A stretch of DNA of 64,000 nt from Micromonospora sp. HNM0581. GTDB taxonomy: Bacteria; Actinomycetota; Actinomycetes; Mycobacteriales; Micromonosporaceae. A program made the position numbers and the translations under genes. The stretch lies in NCBI RefSeq assembly GCF_012726175.1, contig NZ_JAASAD010000010.1:143129-207128 (forward strand), read 5' to 3'. Below the pieces are notes generated by a model. The model had not been told where the DNA came from. It worked only from the letters and a program-made list of their open reading frames with translations, and made no database searches. Positions within the stretch are counted from its first letter, which is position 1. Each line of letters opens with the position of its first letter. This document shows, piece after piece, positions 1-9,432 of this stretch.

Positions 1-78
1 CTGGTCACCCCGGTTCGACGCTGGGGTGTCCGTGCAGGTAACCTCGTGTGTCGGCCTCTCACCGGCCGGAGTCTGACT

Positions 79-642
79 ATGCCCAAGAACTCACCCACTT
101 CACTCGACCCCAGGTCGCCGCTGGTCCTCGACACGAGGGAGCTACCACGCCGACCTGGTGCTCTGCGTACCGTCGAACGGGTGGTCCCGGCACCGTCGGA
201 CCTCGGCGTGGAGTTGATCGGCGTGCCGGAGGGGGCGGGCCTCGACCTCGATCTGCGGATGGAGTCGGTGTCCGAGGGTGTGCTCGTCTCGGGGACCGTC
301 AGCGGTCCGATCCAGGGCGAGTGCGGCCGCTGCCTGCACGAGATCGACGACTCGGTGGCGGTGACGATCCAGGAGCTGTACGCGTACGAGAACAGCACCA
401 CCGACGCCACCACCGAGGAGGACGAGGTCGGTCGAATGCAGGGCGACCTGATCGACCTGGAACCGGCGTTGCGGGACGCGGTGGTGCTCGCACTGCCGAA
501 CAATCCGCTCTGCCGCCAGGACTGCCCAGGGCTGTGCCCCGAATGCGGGGTGCACCTGGACGATCTGCCGGCCGATCACAGCCACCAGCAGATCGACCCG
601 CGTTGGGCGGGCCTGTCGCAACTGACCCGTACAGAGGAGTAA
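79..642 (+). CDS. YceD/DUF177 family protein
   Basis: Protein of 187 aa, matching the YceD (DUF177) family by its position directly before rpmF and plsX and by its C-terminal cysteine cluster. The cysteines at residues 145, 149, 153 and 156 are probably metal binding, and a further CxxC lies near residue 90 (GECGRC). Family members are linked to 23S rRNA accumulation in E. coli and plants, but the molecular activity is not settled. The ATG at 79 is chosen because CGGAG lies 7 bases upstream; an in-frame GTG at 46 would add 11 residues and has no ribosome site. The gene leads the rpmF-plsX-rnc-mutM operon, with 5 bases to rpmF. Confidence 0.85.
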   Translation: MPKNSPTSLDPRSPLVLDTRELPRRPGALRTVERVVPAPSDLGVELIGVPEGAGLDLDLRMESVSEGVLVSGTVSGPIQGECGRCLHEIDDSVAVTIQELYAYENSTTDATTEEDEVGRMQGDLIDLEPALRDAVVLALPNNPLCRQDCPGLCPECGVHLDDLPADHSHQQIDPRWAGLSQLTRTEE

Positions 643-647
643 GAACC

Positions 648-821
648 GTGGCCGTCCCCAAGCGCAAGATGTCGCGCAGCAACACCCGGTCCCGCCGGGC
701 GAACTGGAAGGCCACGGTGGTGGCGACCATCGCGTGCCCGCAGTGCAAGTCCGCGAAGCTGCCGCACGCCGCCTGCTCGGTCTGCGGCACCTACAACGGC
801 CGCCAGGTCCTTGAGGTCTGA
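648..821 (+). CDS. rpmF: 50S ribosomal protein L32
   Basis: Ribosomal protein bL32, 57 aa, a zinc-ribbon protein of the large subunit. The basic N-terminus AVPKRKMSRSNTRSRRANWK is characteristic, followed by two CxxC pairs (CPQC and CSVC), so this is the zinc-binding (C+) paralogue type. It starts with GTG at 648, with GAGGAG 8 bases upstream. Length and motifs are complete. The rpmF-plsX arrangement is conserved across bacteria and couples ribosome and phospholipid synthesis genes. Confidence 0.97.
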   Translation: MAVPKRKMSRSNTRSRRANWKATVVATIACPQCKSAKLPHAACSVCGTYNGRQVLEV

Positions 822-833
822 CCCGGACCGCGC

Positions 834-1904
834 ATGACGTCCCCGACCACAGGTCGGGTGACGCGCACCCCCCGGCGATCATCCGAAACTCCGGCCGACG
901 CCGGCCGCCTGAGGCCGGCCGGCGTCGGGACGGAGTCGGGAATCGCACGGATCGCCGTTGACCTCCTCGGCGGGGACGACGCTCCCGCCGTCGTGGTGGA
1001 CGGCGCTCTGCGGGCGGTGTGCGACGACCCGGACCTGCACCTGCTTCTCGTCGGACCGACCCGGGCCGCCGGTGCGTTGATCGACGCCCTGGACCCGGCA
1101 GAACGGGACCGGATCACGGTCCGACCGACCCACTCCTTCGTCGACATCGCCGACGACCCCGGCGCGTCGCGTGCCGAAACCACGGTCCGGGCCGCCGTGG
1201 CTGCCGTCCGGGCCGGTTACGCTGACGCGCTCGTCTCCGCCGGCTCCACCGGTGCCACGGTCACCGCCGCCGCCCTCGTCCTTGGTCGCTGGCCCGATGT
1301 GCGGCGACCCGCCCTCGCCGCCGCACTGCCCGCTGTCTCCGGCACCGTCGTCCTGCTCGACGTGGGCGGTTCGCTGGAGCCGAGCCCCACGACCCTCGCC
1401 CGGAACGCCGCCCTGGGCGCCGCGTACGCCTCGGTCGCCCACGGTGTCGCCGTACCCCGGGTGGGGTTGCTCTCCGTGGGCACCGAGGCCGGCAAGGGGG
1501 ATCGGGCCCGCCGGCTCACCGACCCTGTGCTCAGCGCGGCGGCACTGCCCGGGGATGCCCGTTACGTCGGGCTCGTCGAAGGCTACGACGTCTGCCTCGG
1601 CACCCGCGCCGATGTCGTGGTCACCGACGGTTTCACCGGTAACGTGCTGCTCAAGGCCGTCGAAGGCGCGTACGCCATGGCCGGCGGTGACCCGCCCGGT
1701 GGTGGCGCACCCCGCGCGGCCGCGCTGCTCGGAGTGGCCGGCACCGTCGTCGTCTGCCACGGCGCCGCCCGCCCCGATGACATAGCCTCCGGTATCGCCC
1801 TGGCCGCCCACCTCTGGCGGCGCGATGCCACCGAGCGAGTCGCCGCCCTGGTCGGCGGCGACCGCACCGAACGCACGACCGACACCGAGGTACGCACATC
1901 ATGA
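834..1904 (+). CDS. plsX: phosphate acyltransferase PlsX
   Basis: Makes acyl-phosphate from acyl-ACP, the first step of PlsX/PlsY phosphatidic acid synthesis at the membrane. 356 aa. The family core starts at about residue 40 ([12 protein letters not shown], where many members have DxMGGD) and includes [12 protein letters not shown] and [13 protein letters not shown]. The first 38 or so residues are an unconserved, Arg/Pro-rich extension, so the true start could be later, although no better start codon with a ribosome site is visible. It overlaps rnc by four bases (ATGA), which indicates translational coupling. Confidence 0.9.
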   Translation: MTSPTTGRVTRTPRRSSETPADAGRLRPAGVGTESGIARIAVDLLGGDDAPAVVVDGALRAVCDDPDLHLLLVGPTRAAGALIDALDPAERDRITVRPTHSFVDIADDPGASRAETTVRAAVAAVRAGYADALVSAGSTGATVTAAALVLGRWPDVRRPALAAALPAVSGTVVLLDVGGSLEPSPTTLARNAALGAAYASVAHGVAVPRVGLLSVGTEAGKGDRARRLTDPVLSAAALPGDARYVGLVEGYDVCLGTRADVVVTDGFTGNVLLKAVEGAYAMAGGDPPGGGAPRAAALLGVAGTVVVCHGAARPDDIASGIALAAHLWRRDATERVAALVGGDRTERTTDTEVRTS

Positions 1905-2719
1905 GCAACGACAAGCGTCGGCGGCCCGCAGTCGGCCACCTGGAGGCCGCCTTCGGCATCTCGCTGGACCCGGAACTGCTGGAACGCGCGCTCACCCACC
2001 GTTCGTACGCGTACGAGAACGGCGGCCTGCCCACCAACGAGCGGCTTGAGTTCCTCGGCGACTCGGTACTGGGTGTGGTGATCACGACCGCCCTCTTCGA
2101 GGATCATCCCGACCTACCGGAAGGCCAACTGGCGAAGCTGCGGGCCAGCGTGGTCAACATGCGCGCACTCGCCGACGTGGCGCGCGGCCTGGGCCCGGGC
2201 GGGCTCGGCCCTTACCTACTGCTCGGCAAGGGCGAGGAGACCACCGGCGGACGGGACAAGGCCAGCATCCTCGCCGACACCCTGGAGGCGCTGCTCGGCG
2301 CGATCTACCTGCAGTACGGGCTGGACACCGTCGCCATCGTCATCCACCGGCTGTTCGACCCGCTGATGGCCGAGTCCGCCGGCCGGGGGGCCGCGCTGGA
2401 CTGGAAGACGAGCCTTCAGGAGTTGACCGCCGCGCTCGGCCTCGGCGTGCCCGAGTACCGGATCGAGGGCACCGGACCGGACCACCTGAAAACCTTCACC
2501 GCCTGGGTAGTGGTCGCCGGTAACCGGTACGGCGGCGCCGACGGACGGAGCAAGAAGGAGGCCGAGCAGCGGGCGGCGGAATCAGCTTGGCGCACCCTCA
2601 CCGAACAGTCCGAGACGTCCGCGGACGGTTCAGCGCAACCGGTGGACGCGCCGGCGACCACAGCGGTCGACGACGCCCCACTGGTCGGCGAGGTCGAAGC
2701 CCCGGCACACCATGCCTGA
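1901..2719 (+). CDS. rnc: ribonuclease III
   Basis: Double-strand-specific endoribonuclease for rRNA precursor processing. 272 aa. The RNase III signature [13 protein letters not shown] lies at about residues 46-58, and the second acidic cluster [12 protein letters not shown] provides the other metal ligands. A double-stranded RNA-binding domain begins at [14 protein letters not shown] and runs through the [10 protein letters not shown] helix. The last 40 or so residues are an acidic, Ala/Pro-rich tail. It overlaps plsX at its start and mutM by 8 bases at its end. Confidence 0.96.
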   Translation: MSNDKRRRPAVGHLEAAFGISLDPELLERALTHRSYAYENGGLPTNERLEFLGDSVLGVVITTALFEDHPDLPEGQLAKLRASVVNMRALADVARGLGPGGLGPYLLLGKGEETTGGRDKASILADTLEALLGAIYLQYGLDTVAIVIHRLFDPLMAESAGRGAALDWKTSLQELTAALGLGVPEYRIEGTGPDHLKTFTAWVVVAGNRYGGADGRSKKEAEQRAAESAWRTLTEQSETSADGSAQPVDAPATTAVDDAPLVGEVEAPAHHA

Positions 2720-3581
2720 GCTGCCTGAGGTGGAGACCGTCAGGCAGGGACTGTCCCGCTGGATCACCGGCCGCCGGATCCGCTCCGTGCAGGTACGCCA
2801 CCCTCGGGCGGTCCGTCGACACGTGCCCGGTGGGGCGCACTTCGCCGACGTGCTGGCCGGTCGGAAGGTGCTCGACGTGTGTCGGCGCGGAAAGTACCTC
2901 TGGCTGCCACTGGACAGCGGTGACGCTGTCGTCGGGCATCTCGGGATGTCCGGGCAGCTCCTGCTGCAACCGGCGGACGCGCCCGACGAAACGCACCTGC
3001 GGGTCAGGTTCCGCTTCGACGACGACGGGGCGGAGCTGCGTTTCGTCGACCAACGTACGTTCGGCTGCCTGTCGGTAAGTGAAGGCGGCGGCATGCTGCC
3101 GTCGGAGATCGCCCACATCGCCCGTGATCCGCTGGATCCGGAGTTCTCCGACGCGGAGTTCGTGGCTGCGCTGCGCCGACGTCGTACCGAGGTCAAGCGG
3201 GCGCTGCTCGACCAGAGTCTGATCTCCGGCGTAGGCAACATCTACGCCGACGAGGCGTTGTGGCGGGCCGGGCTGCACGGCACCCGGATCACTGACGCCC
3301 TGACCGGCCCGGCCGCCCACCGGCTGCTCGCGCAGGTGCGGGACGTCCTCGGCGAGGCGATCACCGCGGGCGGCACCAGCTTCGACGCCCTCTACGTGGA
3401 CGTCAACGGTGAGAGCGGCTACTTCGACAGGTCGTTGAACGCGTACGGACGTGAGGGGCAGCCCTGCCGTCGCTGTGGCGCACCGATCCGACGGGAGGCC
3501 TTCATGAACCGCTCGTCGTTCAGCTGTCCACGCTGCCAACCCCGCCCCCGTACGTCAGGAACAGGGCGGCGGGCGGGGTAG
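2712..3581 (+). CDS. mutM: formamidopyrimidine-DNA glycosylase (Fpg/MutM)
   Basis: Base-excision repair glycosylase/AP lyase for oxidised purines such as 8-oxoguanine. 289 aa. After Met is removed, the catalytic N-terminal proline and glutamate are present ([13 protein letters not shown]). The conserved lysine sits in [10 protein letters not shown], the helix-two-turn-helix contains [20 protein letters not shown], and a C-terminal four-cysteine zinc finger reads CRRCGAPI...CPRC. All expected catalytic elements are present. Last gene of the operon; the next gene converges on it from the other strand. Confidence 0.97.
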   Translation: MPELPEVETVRQGLSRWITGRRIRSVQVRHPRAVRRHVPGGAHFADVLAGRKVLDVCRRGKYLWLPLDSGDAVVGHLGMSGQLLLQPADAPDETHLRVRFRFDDDGAELRFVDQRTFGCLSVSEGGGMLPSEIAHIARDPLDPEFSDAEFVAALRRRRTEVKRALLDQSLISGVGNIYADEALWRAGLHGTRITDALTGPAAHRLLAQVRDVLGEAITAGGTSFDALYVDVNGESGYFDRSLNAYGREGQPCRRCGAPIRREAFMNRSSFSCPRCQPRPRTSGTGRRAG

Positions 3582-3628
3582 GCGTTCGGCCTCCGGGGCG
3601 GGCGGACCCGACGAGCATTCGCGACCGG

Positions 3629-4996
3629 CTAACGCGGTGCGGCGAAGACCTGCGTCCAGTACGGCCCGTTGCTGCTCGCCACGCCGACGCCGATCTCGGT
3701 GAAGGCGCAGTTGAGGATGTTCCTACGGTGGCCGTCGCTGTTCATCCAGGCATCCATGACCGCTGCGGGCGTCCGCTGGTTCCAGGCCACGTTCTCACCG
3801 TAGGTGCGCCAGGCGTAGTCGACCCGGTCGATGCGTTCACCGGCGTCGCTACCGTCGCTGCCGGTGTGCGACATGTTCTGGTGGTCGGCCTGGTCCTGAC
3901 TGTGTCGTTGGGCTGCGGTCATCAGCTTCTCGTCGATGTCGAGTGCGCCGCATCCGGCCTTCGCCCGTTCGGCGTTGACGAGCGCGACCACCTCGGCCGC
4001 CTCCGGGGCGACGTCGCCGGAGGGTGACGGGCTGGCCGAGGCGGGCGGGCTCGGGCTGCCCTGACGATCGGTGTCGAGCCGGGAGGGGGCCGTGCTGCGC
4101 GAGGGTGCGGGCTTCGGCGGGTCGGCCTGGCTCGGTGACGGCGAGGCCGCGGCGGTGCGGGTGGAGGCGCTCGGGCTCGGACTGGGTGTGGCGCTCGGGC
4201 TCGGGCTCTCGGTCGGGTCGAGTGTGAGCGTCTGATCCTCCGGGGGCGCGACCGCCCCGCCGGTGACCGGTGCCCCGCCGGCCGTGGCGTTGGCCGGTGT
4301 GTCGTCACCGGGCAGCAGCAGCGCCGCGACGCCGATGCTGACCACGAGGGTGGCTGCTGCGGCGGCGCCGCCCATCACCAGCGGACGCGGGAACCGGCGG
4401 GCCCGGCGGTTCCCGTTGGCGGGTTCGAACGCCGGTTCGTCGACTCCGGGCACCTCCCGGTGCCCGGTCTGCTGCGTCGCGTAGGGCGGGTGGATGACCG
4501 GCTCGGTGTACGCGTCGGTCCGGTCGGCGTACCCGGCGGACCGGTCATCGTAGGCGTACGGGGGTTCCGGCGGCGACGGGTGGTGTGCGGTCCAGCCACC
4601 GCCGGGTACGACGGTGTGGTCGTCGTGCTGGTGCCATCCGTTCTCCTGGTGCCATCCGTTCTCCTGGTGCCATCCGTCCTCCTGGTGGAACGAACCGGAG
4701 GTGTCGTACCAGTCAGGCTGCGCCGTCGGGTACGCCGGCTCGCCCGGCGCGGATGCCTCCGCCACCTGGTGCGGGTACGGAGCTTGGTCGGGGGCGTCGG
4801 ACCGCCACTGCCCGGTCGGCTGGTCGTGGTACCGGGCGTCCGGCCGGTCCTCCGCAGCGTCGCCGAAGAGGTAGGACGACCGAGGTGCGGGGCGGTCGGT
4901 CAACCAGGCCGGATCGTCGGTCGGTGGTTCCGCTCCCCGTGGGGTGTGTGCCGGATCGATCGGATCATGCCAGCCGTGCACGCCTGTCGCCTCCAC
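3629..4996 (-). CDS. membrane-anchored CAP (SCP/PR-1) domain protein
   Basis: 455 aa. Residues 1-200 are a low-complexity, His/Trp/Tyr/Pro-rich cytoplasmic-looking region. One transmembrane helix follows (LVMGGAAAAATLVVSIGVAA, about residues 205-225), then a Ser/Pro/Thr-rich linker, then a C-terminal CAP domain of about 115 aa. CAP landmarks are VNAERAKAGCGALDID, HSQDQADHQNMSHTG, YGENVAW and a terminal TEIGVGVA. The histidines and glutamates of the CAP cavity are present. The role is unknown; such proteins are usually extracytoplasmic. The GTG start at 4996 has no clear ribosome site, so the N-terminus is uncertain. Confidence 0.8.
   Translation of the reverse strand: MEATGVHGWHDPIDPAHTPRGAEPPTDDPAWLTDRPAPRSSYLFGDAAEDRPDARYHDQPTGQWRSDAPDQAPYPHQVAEASAPGEPAYPTAQPDWYDTSGSFHQEDGWHQENGWHQENGWHQHDDHTVVPGGGWTAHHPSPPEPPYAYDDRSAGYADRTDAYTEPVIHPPYATQQTGHREVPGVDEPAFEPANGNRRARRFPRPLVMGGAAAAATLVVSIGVAALLLPGDDTPANATAGGAPVTGGAVAPPEDQTLTLDPTESPSPSATPSPSPSASTRTAAASPSPSQADPPKPAPSRSTAPSRLDTDRQGSPSPPASASPSPSGDVAPEAAEVVALVNAERAKAGCGALDIDEKLMTAAQRHSQDQADHQNMSHTGSDGSDAGERIDRVDYAWRTYGENVAWNQRTPAAVMDAWMNSDGHRRNILNCAFTEIGVGVASSNGPYWTQVFAAPR
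4628..4681 (-). repeat. three tandem 18-bp units inside the CAP gene
   Basis: Three consecutive copies of an 18-bp unit (plus strand CTGGTGCCATCCGTTCTC; the third copy differs by one base). They encode repeated HQENGW/HQEDGW hexapeptides in the N-terminal low-complexity region of the CAP protein. Units keep the reading frame, so copy-number change would not disrupt the gene. Confidence 0.9.
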
Positions 4997-5353
4997 GGGT
5001 CAGTTACGGGCCGACGTGACGCTACGTGTTGTTTCTGAGCAGCAGCAATCTTGCTAAGGAAGAGTTAAGGGGGAGCTGGTACCTCCGGTTGAGGTGGTCG
5101 GCGATCCCGGCGCGTAGAGTCGGAGTGTCCGGACAGAGCGTGTCCGCGCCTCGTGGCAGCCACCTGTGACCGGTGTGGCCGACGCCGAGATGATCTACGG
5201 CCTGCGAGAACTTGACGAACCAGGGGCTGTCGGCTCAATATGGTGATGTCGCCAGTCGCGCCCGGCCATGCCCAGAAGTTGTGGGAGTGGTAGTCGCGTT
5301 CACAAGGGCGCGCGTTGGCCGGCCTCTCCGGCAGCGCACATCAAGGAGTAAAA
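4997..5353. other. intergenic region between divergent genes
   Basis: 357 bases between the CAP gene (minus) and the small coiled-coil gene (plus). It should contain both promoters. No confident -35/-10 pair, tRNA or RNA motif was found. A purine-rich stretch GGAAGAGTTAAGGGGGAG lies near 5059-5076. Immediately before 5354 is AAGGAGTAAAA, a good ribosome site for the plus-strand gene. Confidence 0.5.
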
Positions 5354-5548
5354 ATGGCGAAGGCCCTCTACGGCCACGTAGGTGCGGCGCCCGACCGGCG
5401 CCTGCTCGACGAGGTCACCCGACTGCGTGCCAGGGTTCAGTCACTGGAGTTCGAGGTCACGCGGCTGCGTGCCGACAACGATCGGCTCGCGGCGGCTGCG
5501 GCGGAGGCGGACGATCTGCTCCGTCTGGCCGAGCCCGCGCTGACCTGA
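5354..5548 (+). CDS. small conserved coiled-coil protein
   Basis: 64 aa, starting MAKALYGHVGAAPDRRLLDE, then a continuous heptad-type helix (LRARVQSLEFEVTRLRADNDRLAAAAA). Short actinobacterial proteins of this shape, with a conserved MAKAL.GHVG N-terminus, are common, but I know of no established function. The ATG at 5354 has AAGGAG 6-7 bases upstream, which rules out the longer in-frame start at 5315. A stem-loop follows at 5619-5647, so it is probably a single-gene unit ahead of smc. Confidence 0.8.
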   Translation: MAKALYGHVGAAPDRRLLDEVTRLRARVQSLEFEVTRLRADNDRLAAAAAEADDLLRLAEPALT

Positions 5549-5618
5549 CCCACCTGGTCGCCACCTGTGCGACCGAACCCAACCCGGTCGCCACAACTGA
5601 ATAGCACCAATGCACTGA

Positions 5619-5647
5619 GCGCGCCGACACGTTGTGTGCCGGCGCGC
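5619..5647 (+). terminator. stem-loop after the coiled-coil gene
   Basis: Perfect 8-bp stem GCGCGCCG/CGGCGCGC with a 13-base loop, 70 bases after the stop codon at 5548. No T-run follows, as is common for actinobacterial terminators. It lies upstream of the smc promoter region. Confidence 0.55.
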
Positions 5648-5817
5648 AGCTCTGTGCGGACCCGACCGCACCGTCCGCCGCAGGGAACTCGGTCCGGACA
5701 CCGCTTCAGCAGGTGGGTCGCGTGGCGTGCGCTACCTGGTTCCGGGTTAGTCTGCCGTTTCACCAGGGGCAACGCAGCGGGCGACGGTACGGTGGCCACC
5801 GGACGAGGATCGAGAAG

Positions 5818-8800
5818 GTGCATCTCAAGAGTCTGACGGTGAGGGGCTTCAAGTCCTTCGCCTCCGCGACGACGCTCAAGCTGGAGCCGGGGATCACCTG
5901 TGTGGTCGGTCCGAACGGCTCGGGCAAGTCGAACGTCGTCGACGCCATCGCCTGGGTGCTCGGCGAGCAGGGCGCCAAGGCGTTGCGCGGCGGCAAGATG
6001 GAGGACGTCATCTTCGCCGGCACCGCCGGGCGGGCCCCACTGGGTCGGGCCGAGGTGACCCTCACCATCGACAACACCGACGGTGCGCTGCCGATCGAGT
6101 ACACCGAGGTCTCCATCACCCGCCGGATGTTCCGCTCCGGCGAGAGCGAGTACGAGATCAACGGCGACTCGTGCCGACTGCTCGACATCCAGGAACTGCT
6201 GTCGGACTCCGGCATCGGCCGGGAGATGCACATCATCGTCGGGCAGGGCCGCCTCGACGGTATGCTGCACGCCAAGCCGGAGGACCGGCGGGCGTTCATC
6301 GAGGAGGCGGCCGGCGTCCTCAAGCACCGTAAGCGCAAGGAAAAGGCGCTGCGCAAGCTCGACGCGATGCAGACGAACCTCAACCGGCTCACCGACCTCA
6401 CCGCCGAGCTGCGCCGGCAGCTCAAACCGTTGGGCCGGCAGGCTGAGGTGGCCCGCCGTGCCGCCGTGATCCAGGCCAATCTGCGCGACGCCCGGTTGCG
6501 GTTGCTCGCCGACGACCTCGCCACCCTGCGGACCACGCTGAACAAGGAGATCGCGGACGAGACCGCGCTTCGCCAGCGACGCGAGCAGGTCGAGGCCGAA
6601 CACGCCGAGGTGCAGGCCCGCCTCGGCGAGTTGGAGGAGGGGTTGGCCTCCGATGCTCCGCTGCTGGCGGCCGCCCAGGACACCTGGTACAAGCTTTCCG
6701 CGTTGCAGGAGCGGTTCCGCTCTACCGAGCAGCTGGCGGGTGAGCGGCTGCGGCACCTGACCGCTACGCCTGACGACGAGCGCCCTGGTCGGGACCCGGA
6801 GCAGTTGGAGGCCGAGGCCGAACGGGTACGCGAACAGGAGGAGGAGCTTCGCGCGGCGCTCACCGACGATCAGGTCCGACTCGCCGAGGCGGTCGAGCAC
6901 CGTCAGGAACTGGAACGGCAGCTCGCCGCCGCCGAGCGGGAACTGGTCGTCGCCGCGAAGGCGATCGCCGACCGGCGGGAGGGTTTGGCTCGGCTGACCG
7001 GGCAGGTGAACTCCGCCCAGGCGCGAACCACGAGCGGCGGTGAGGAGATCGAGCGGCTGGCCGCCGCGCACGCCGACGCGATGGCCCGCGCCGAGCGGGC
7101 CCAGGCCGAGCTGGACGCGGTCGCCGAGCAGTCCACCGAAGCGGACCGGGACAACGCCGACCTGGACGCCCGGCACGCCGAGGCCGTCGCCGCCCAGGAG
7201 CGGGTGCAGGCCAGGGTCCGCACCCTGTCGGATGCGGAACGAACGGCGGAGAAGGACGCCGCGACCTGGAGGGCGCGGGAGGAGGCGCTCGCCCTCGGCC
7301 TGCGCCGCAAGGACGGGGCCGGGGCGCTGTTGGCCCGCGCCGGCGAGGTACCTGGCCTGTTGGGCGGCCTGGCCGGCCTGCTCTCGGTGGCCCCGGGGCA
7401 CGAGGCGGCGCTCGCTGCGGCGTTGGGCGGGCTGGCCGATGCGGTCGCGGTGACCGGCGTGGACGAGGCCGTCGAGGCGATGCGCCTGCTGAAGATCTCG
7501 GACGCGGGCCGGGCCGGACTGCTCGTCGGCAGCCCTGCCGGGCCCGGCATGTCCGGTTCGGCCGACGCGTTGCGCCCGAAACTGCCTGACGGCGTCCTCT
7601 GGGCACCGGATCTGGTCGACTGCGACGACCAGATCCGGTCCGCAGTTCACCGGGCGCTCCGTGACGTGGTGCTGGTGGCGGACCTGTCCGCCGCCGCCGA
7701 GCTGGTCACCGGCAGTCCCGAGTTGCGAGCGGTGACCCGCGAGGGTGATGTGGTCGGCGCGTACGCGGCAGCCGGCGGATCGGCCAAGGCACCCAGCTAC
7801 ATCGAGGTGCAGGCGGCCGTCGAGGAGGCCCGGTCCAGTCGGCTGGCGGCCGAACGGGCCAGCGCCGAACTGCGGGAACAGCTGGTCGATGCGCGTGCCG
7901 AGGTGGCCGCCGCCAAGGAGGCGGTGCAGCACGCCGCAGCGGCCAAACGGGAGGCGGAGAGCCACCGCAACGCCGCGGCCCGGCGGCTGGCCGAGCTTGG
8001 CGCCGCCGCGCGGTCGGCGAAGGCGGAGACCGACCGGCTCGGCGAGTCCCGGTCGCGCGCCGAGGCGGCCCGGGAGAGGGACCTGACGGCTCTGGCCGAG
8101 TTGGCGGAGCGTCTGCGCCTGGCGGAGGCCACTCCGATCGACGCGGAACCCTCGACCGAGGAACGTGACGAGTACGCCGCGATGGTGCCGCAGGCGCGAC
8201 AGAACGAGATGGAGGTCCGGCTCGCGGTGCGTACCGCCGAGGAGCGGGTCGCCTCGATCGCCGGGCGGGCCGACTCGCTGCGCCGGCAGGCTGGCGCCGA
8301 GCGGGCGGCCCGGGAACGGGCGGCGGCCCGGCGTGCGGCGCGGGCCCGGGGGGCCGCGATCGCCCGCGCGGTGGCGCAGGGCGCGCGGACGGCGTTGGCC
8401 CAACTGGCCAGCAGCATCGCCCGAGCCGAGGAACACCGCGACGCGGTGGCGCGGGAACGGGCCACCCGCGAGGCGGAGCTTCAGGAGGTGCGGGCCGCCG
8501 CGAAACGGTTCGGTGCGGAACTGGAACGGTTGACCAGCCAGGTGCACCGGGACGAGGTCGCCCGCGCCGAGCAGCGACTACGCATCGAGCAGTTGGAAGC
8601 CAAGGCCGCCGAGGACTTCGGCCTGACGGTCGAGACCCTTGTCGCCGAGTACGGCCCCGGTCAGCTGGTGCCGCCCACCGAGGCTGAGGTGGCCGCTGCC
8701 GAGCGGGACGGGCTGCCGGTGCCCGAGCCGATCCGCTACGAACGTCCGGTGCAGGAGAAGCGGGCCGCCAAGGCGGAACGGGAACTGACCCTGTTGGGCA

Positions 8801-9432
8801 AGGTCAACCCACTGGCCCTTGAGGAGTTCGCGGCGCTGGAGGAGCGGTACAAGTTCCTCTCCGAGCAGTTGGAGGACCTCAAGGCGACCCGGCGGGACCT
8901 GCTCACCGTGGTCAAGGACGTCGACGACCGCATCCTGGAGGTCTTCGCCAGCGCCTTCGCCGACACCGCCCGTGAGTTCGAGCAGGTCTTCACGGTGCTG
9001 TTCCCCGGTGGCGAGGGCCGGCTGATCCTCACCGACCCGGAGGACCTGCTGACCACCGGCGTCGAGGTCGAGGCCCGCCCACCGGGCAAGAAGATCAAAC
9101 GACTGTCGTTGCTTTCCGGTGGTGAGCGGTCGCTGACCGCGGTGGCGATGCTGGTGGCGATCTTCCGTGCCCGGCCCAGCCCGTTCTACATCATGGACGA
9201 GGTGGAGGCGGCCCTCGACGACGTGAACCTGGGTCGGTTGATCACCCTGCTGGCCCAGCTTAGGGAGAAGAGCCAGCTGATCGTCATCACGCACCAGAAA
9301 CGGACGATGGAGATCGCCGACGCACTCTACGGGGTGACCATGCGTGGCGGGGTCACCCAGGTAATCAGTCAACGGCTCAACCGGGCCGACGGCGACGACG
9401 AGCGGCGCAGCCGCGGCGAGGAGAACGGGTAG
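5818..9432 (+). CDS. smc: chromosome segregation protein SMC
   Basis: ATPase of the bacterial condensin (Smc-ScpAB), which organises and segregates chromosomes. 1204 aa, full length. Walker A GPNGSGKSN begins at residue 31. Two long coiled-coil arms (about 170-500 and 660-1010) flank a hinge at about 500-640. The ABC signature LSGGERS begins at about residue 1099 and Walker B FYIMDE at about 1123. The GTG at 5818 is chosen because homology begins there (VHLKSLTVRGFKSF); upstream in-frame codons to 5632 look non-coding. A TAGTCT at 5748-5753 is a possible -10. The stop overlaps the HAD start by one base. Confidence 0.96.
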   Translation: MHLKSLTVRGFKSFASATTLKLEPGITCVVGPNGSGKSNVVDAIAWVLGEQGAKALRGGKMEDVIFAGTAGRAPLGRAEVTLTIDNTDGALPIEYTEVSITRRMFRSGESEYEINGDSCRLLDIQELLSDSGIGREMHIIVGQGRLDGMLHAKPEDRRAFIEEAAGVLKHRKRKEKALRKLDAMQTNLNRLTDLTAELRRQLKPLGRQAEVARRAAVIQANLRDARLRLLADDLATLRTTLNKEIADETALRQRREQVEAEHAEVQARLGELEEGLASDAPLLAAAQDTWYKLSALQERFRSTEQLAGERLRHLTATPDDERPGRDPEQLEAEAERVREQEEELRAALTDDQVRLAEAVEHRQELERQLAAAERELVVAAKAIADRREGLARLTGQVNSAQARTTSGGEEIERLAAAHADAMARAERAQAELDAVAEQSTEADRDNADLDARHAEAVAAQERVQARVRTLSDAERTAEKDAATWRAREEALALGLRRKDGAGALLARAGEVPGLLGGLAGLLSVAPGHEAALAAALGGLADAVAVTGVDEAVEAMRLLKISDAGRAGLLVGSPAGPGMSGSADALRPKLPDGVLWAPDLVDCDDQIRSAVHRALRDVVLVADLSAAAELVTGSPELRAVTREGDVVGAYAAAGGSAKAPSYIEVQAAVEEARSSRLAAERASAELREQLVDARAEVAAAKEAVQHAAAAKREAESHRNAAARRLAELGAAARSAKAETDRLGESRSRAEAARERDLTALAELAERLRLAEATPIDAEPSTEERDEYAAMVPQARQNEMEVRLAVRTAEERVASIAGRADSLRRQAGAERAARERAAARRAARARGAAIARAVAQGARTALAQLASSIARAEEHRDAVARERATREAELQEVRAAAKRFGAELERLTSQVHRDEVARAEQRLRIEQLEAKAAEDFGLTVETLVAEYGPGQLVPPTEAEVAAAERDGLPVPEPIRYERPVQEKRAAKAERELTLLGKVNPLALEEFAALEERYKFLSEQLEDLKATRRDLLTVVKDVDDRILEVFASAFADTAREFEQVFTVLFPGGEGRLILTDPEDLLTTGVEVEARPPGKKIKRLSLLSGGERSLTAVAMLVAIFRARPSPFYIMDEVEAALDDVNLGRLITLLAQLREKSQLIVITHQKRTMEIADALYGVTMRGGVTQVISQRLNRADGDDERRSRGEENG

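Noticed and set aside
1..78. Gene fragment at the left edge
   Set aside because: No frame with recognisable coding sequence precedes the YceD start; the stretch looks like promoter or intergenic DNA.
5437..8547. 1036-codon minus-strand frame across smc
   Set aside because: High-GC antisense of the SMC coiled-coil region; composition is Arg/Gly/Leu/His rich with no recognisable domain.
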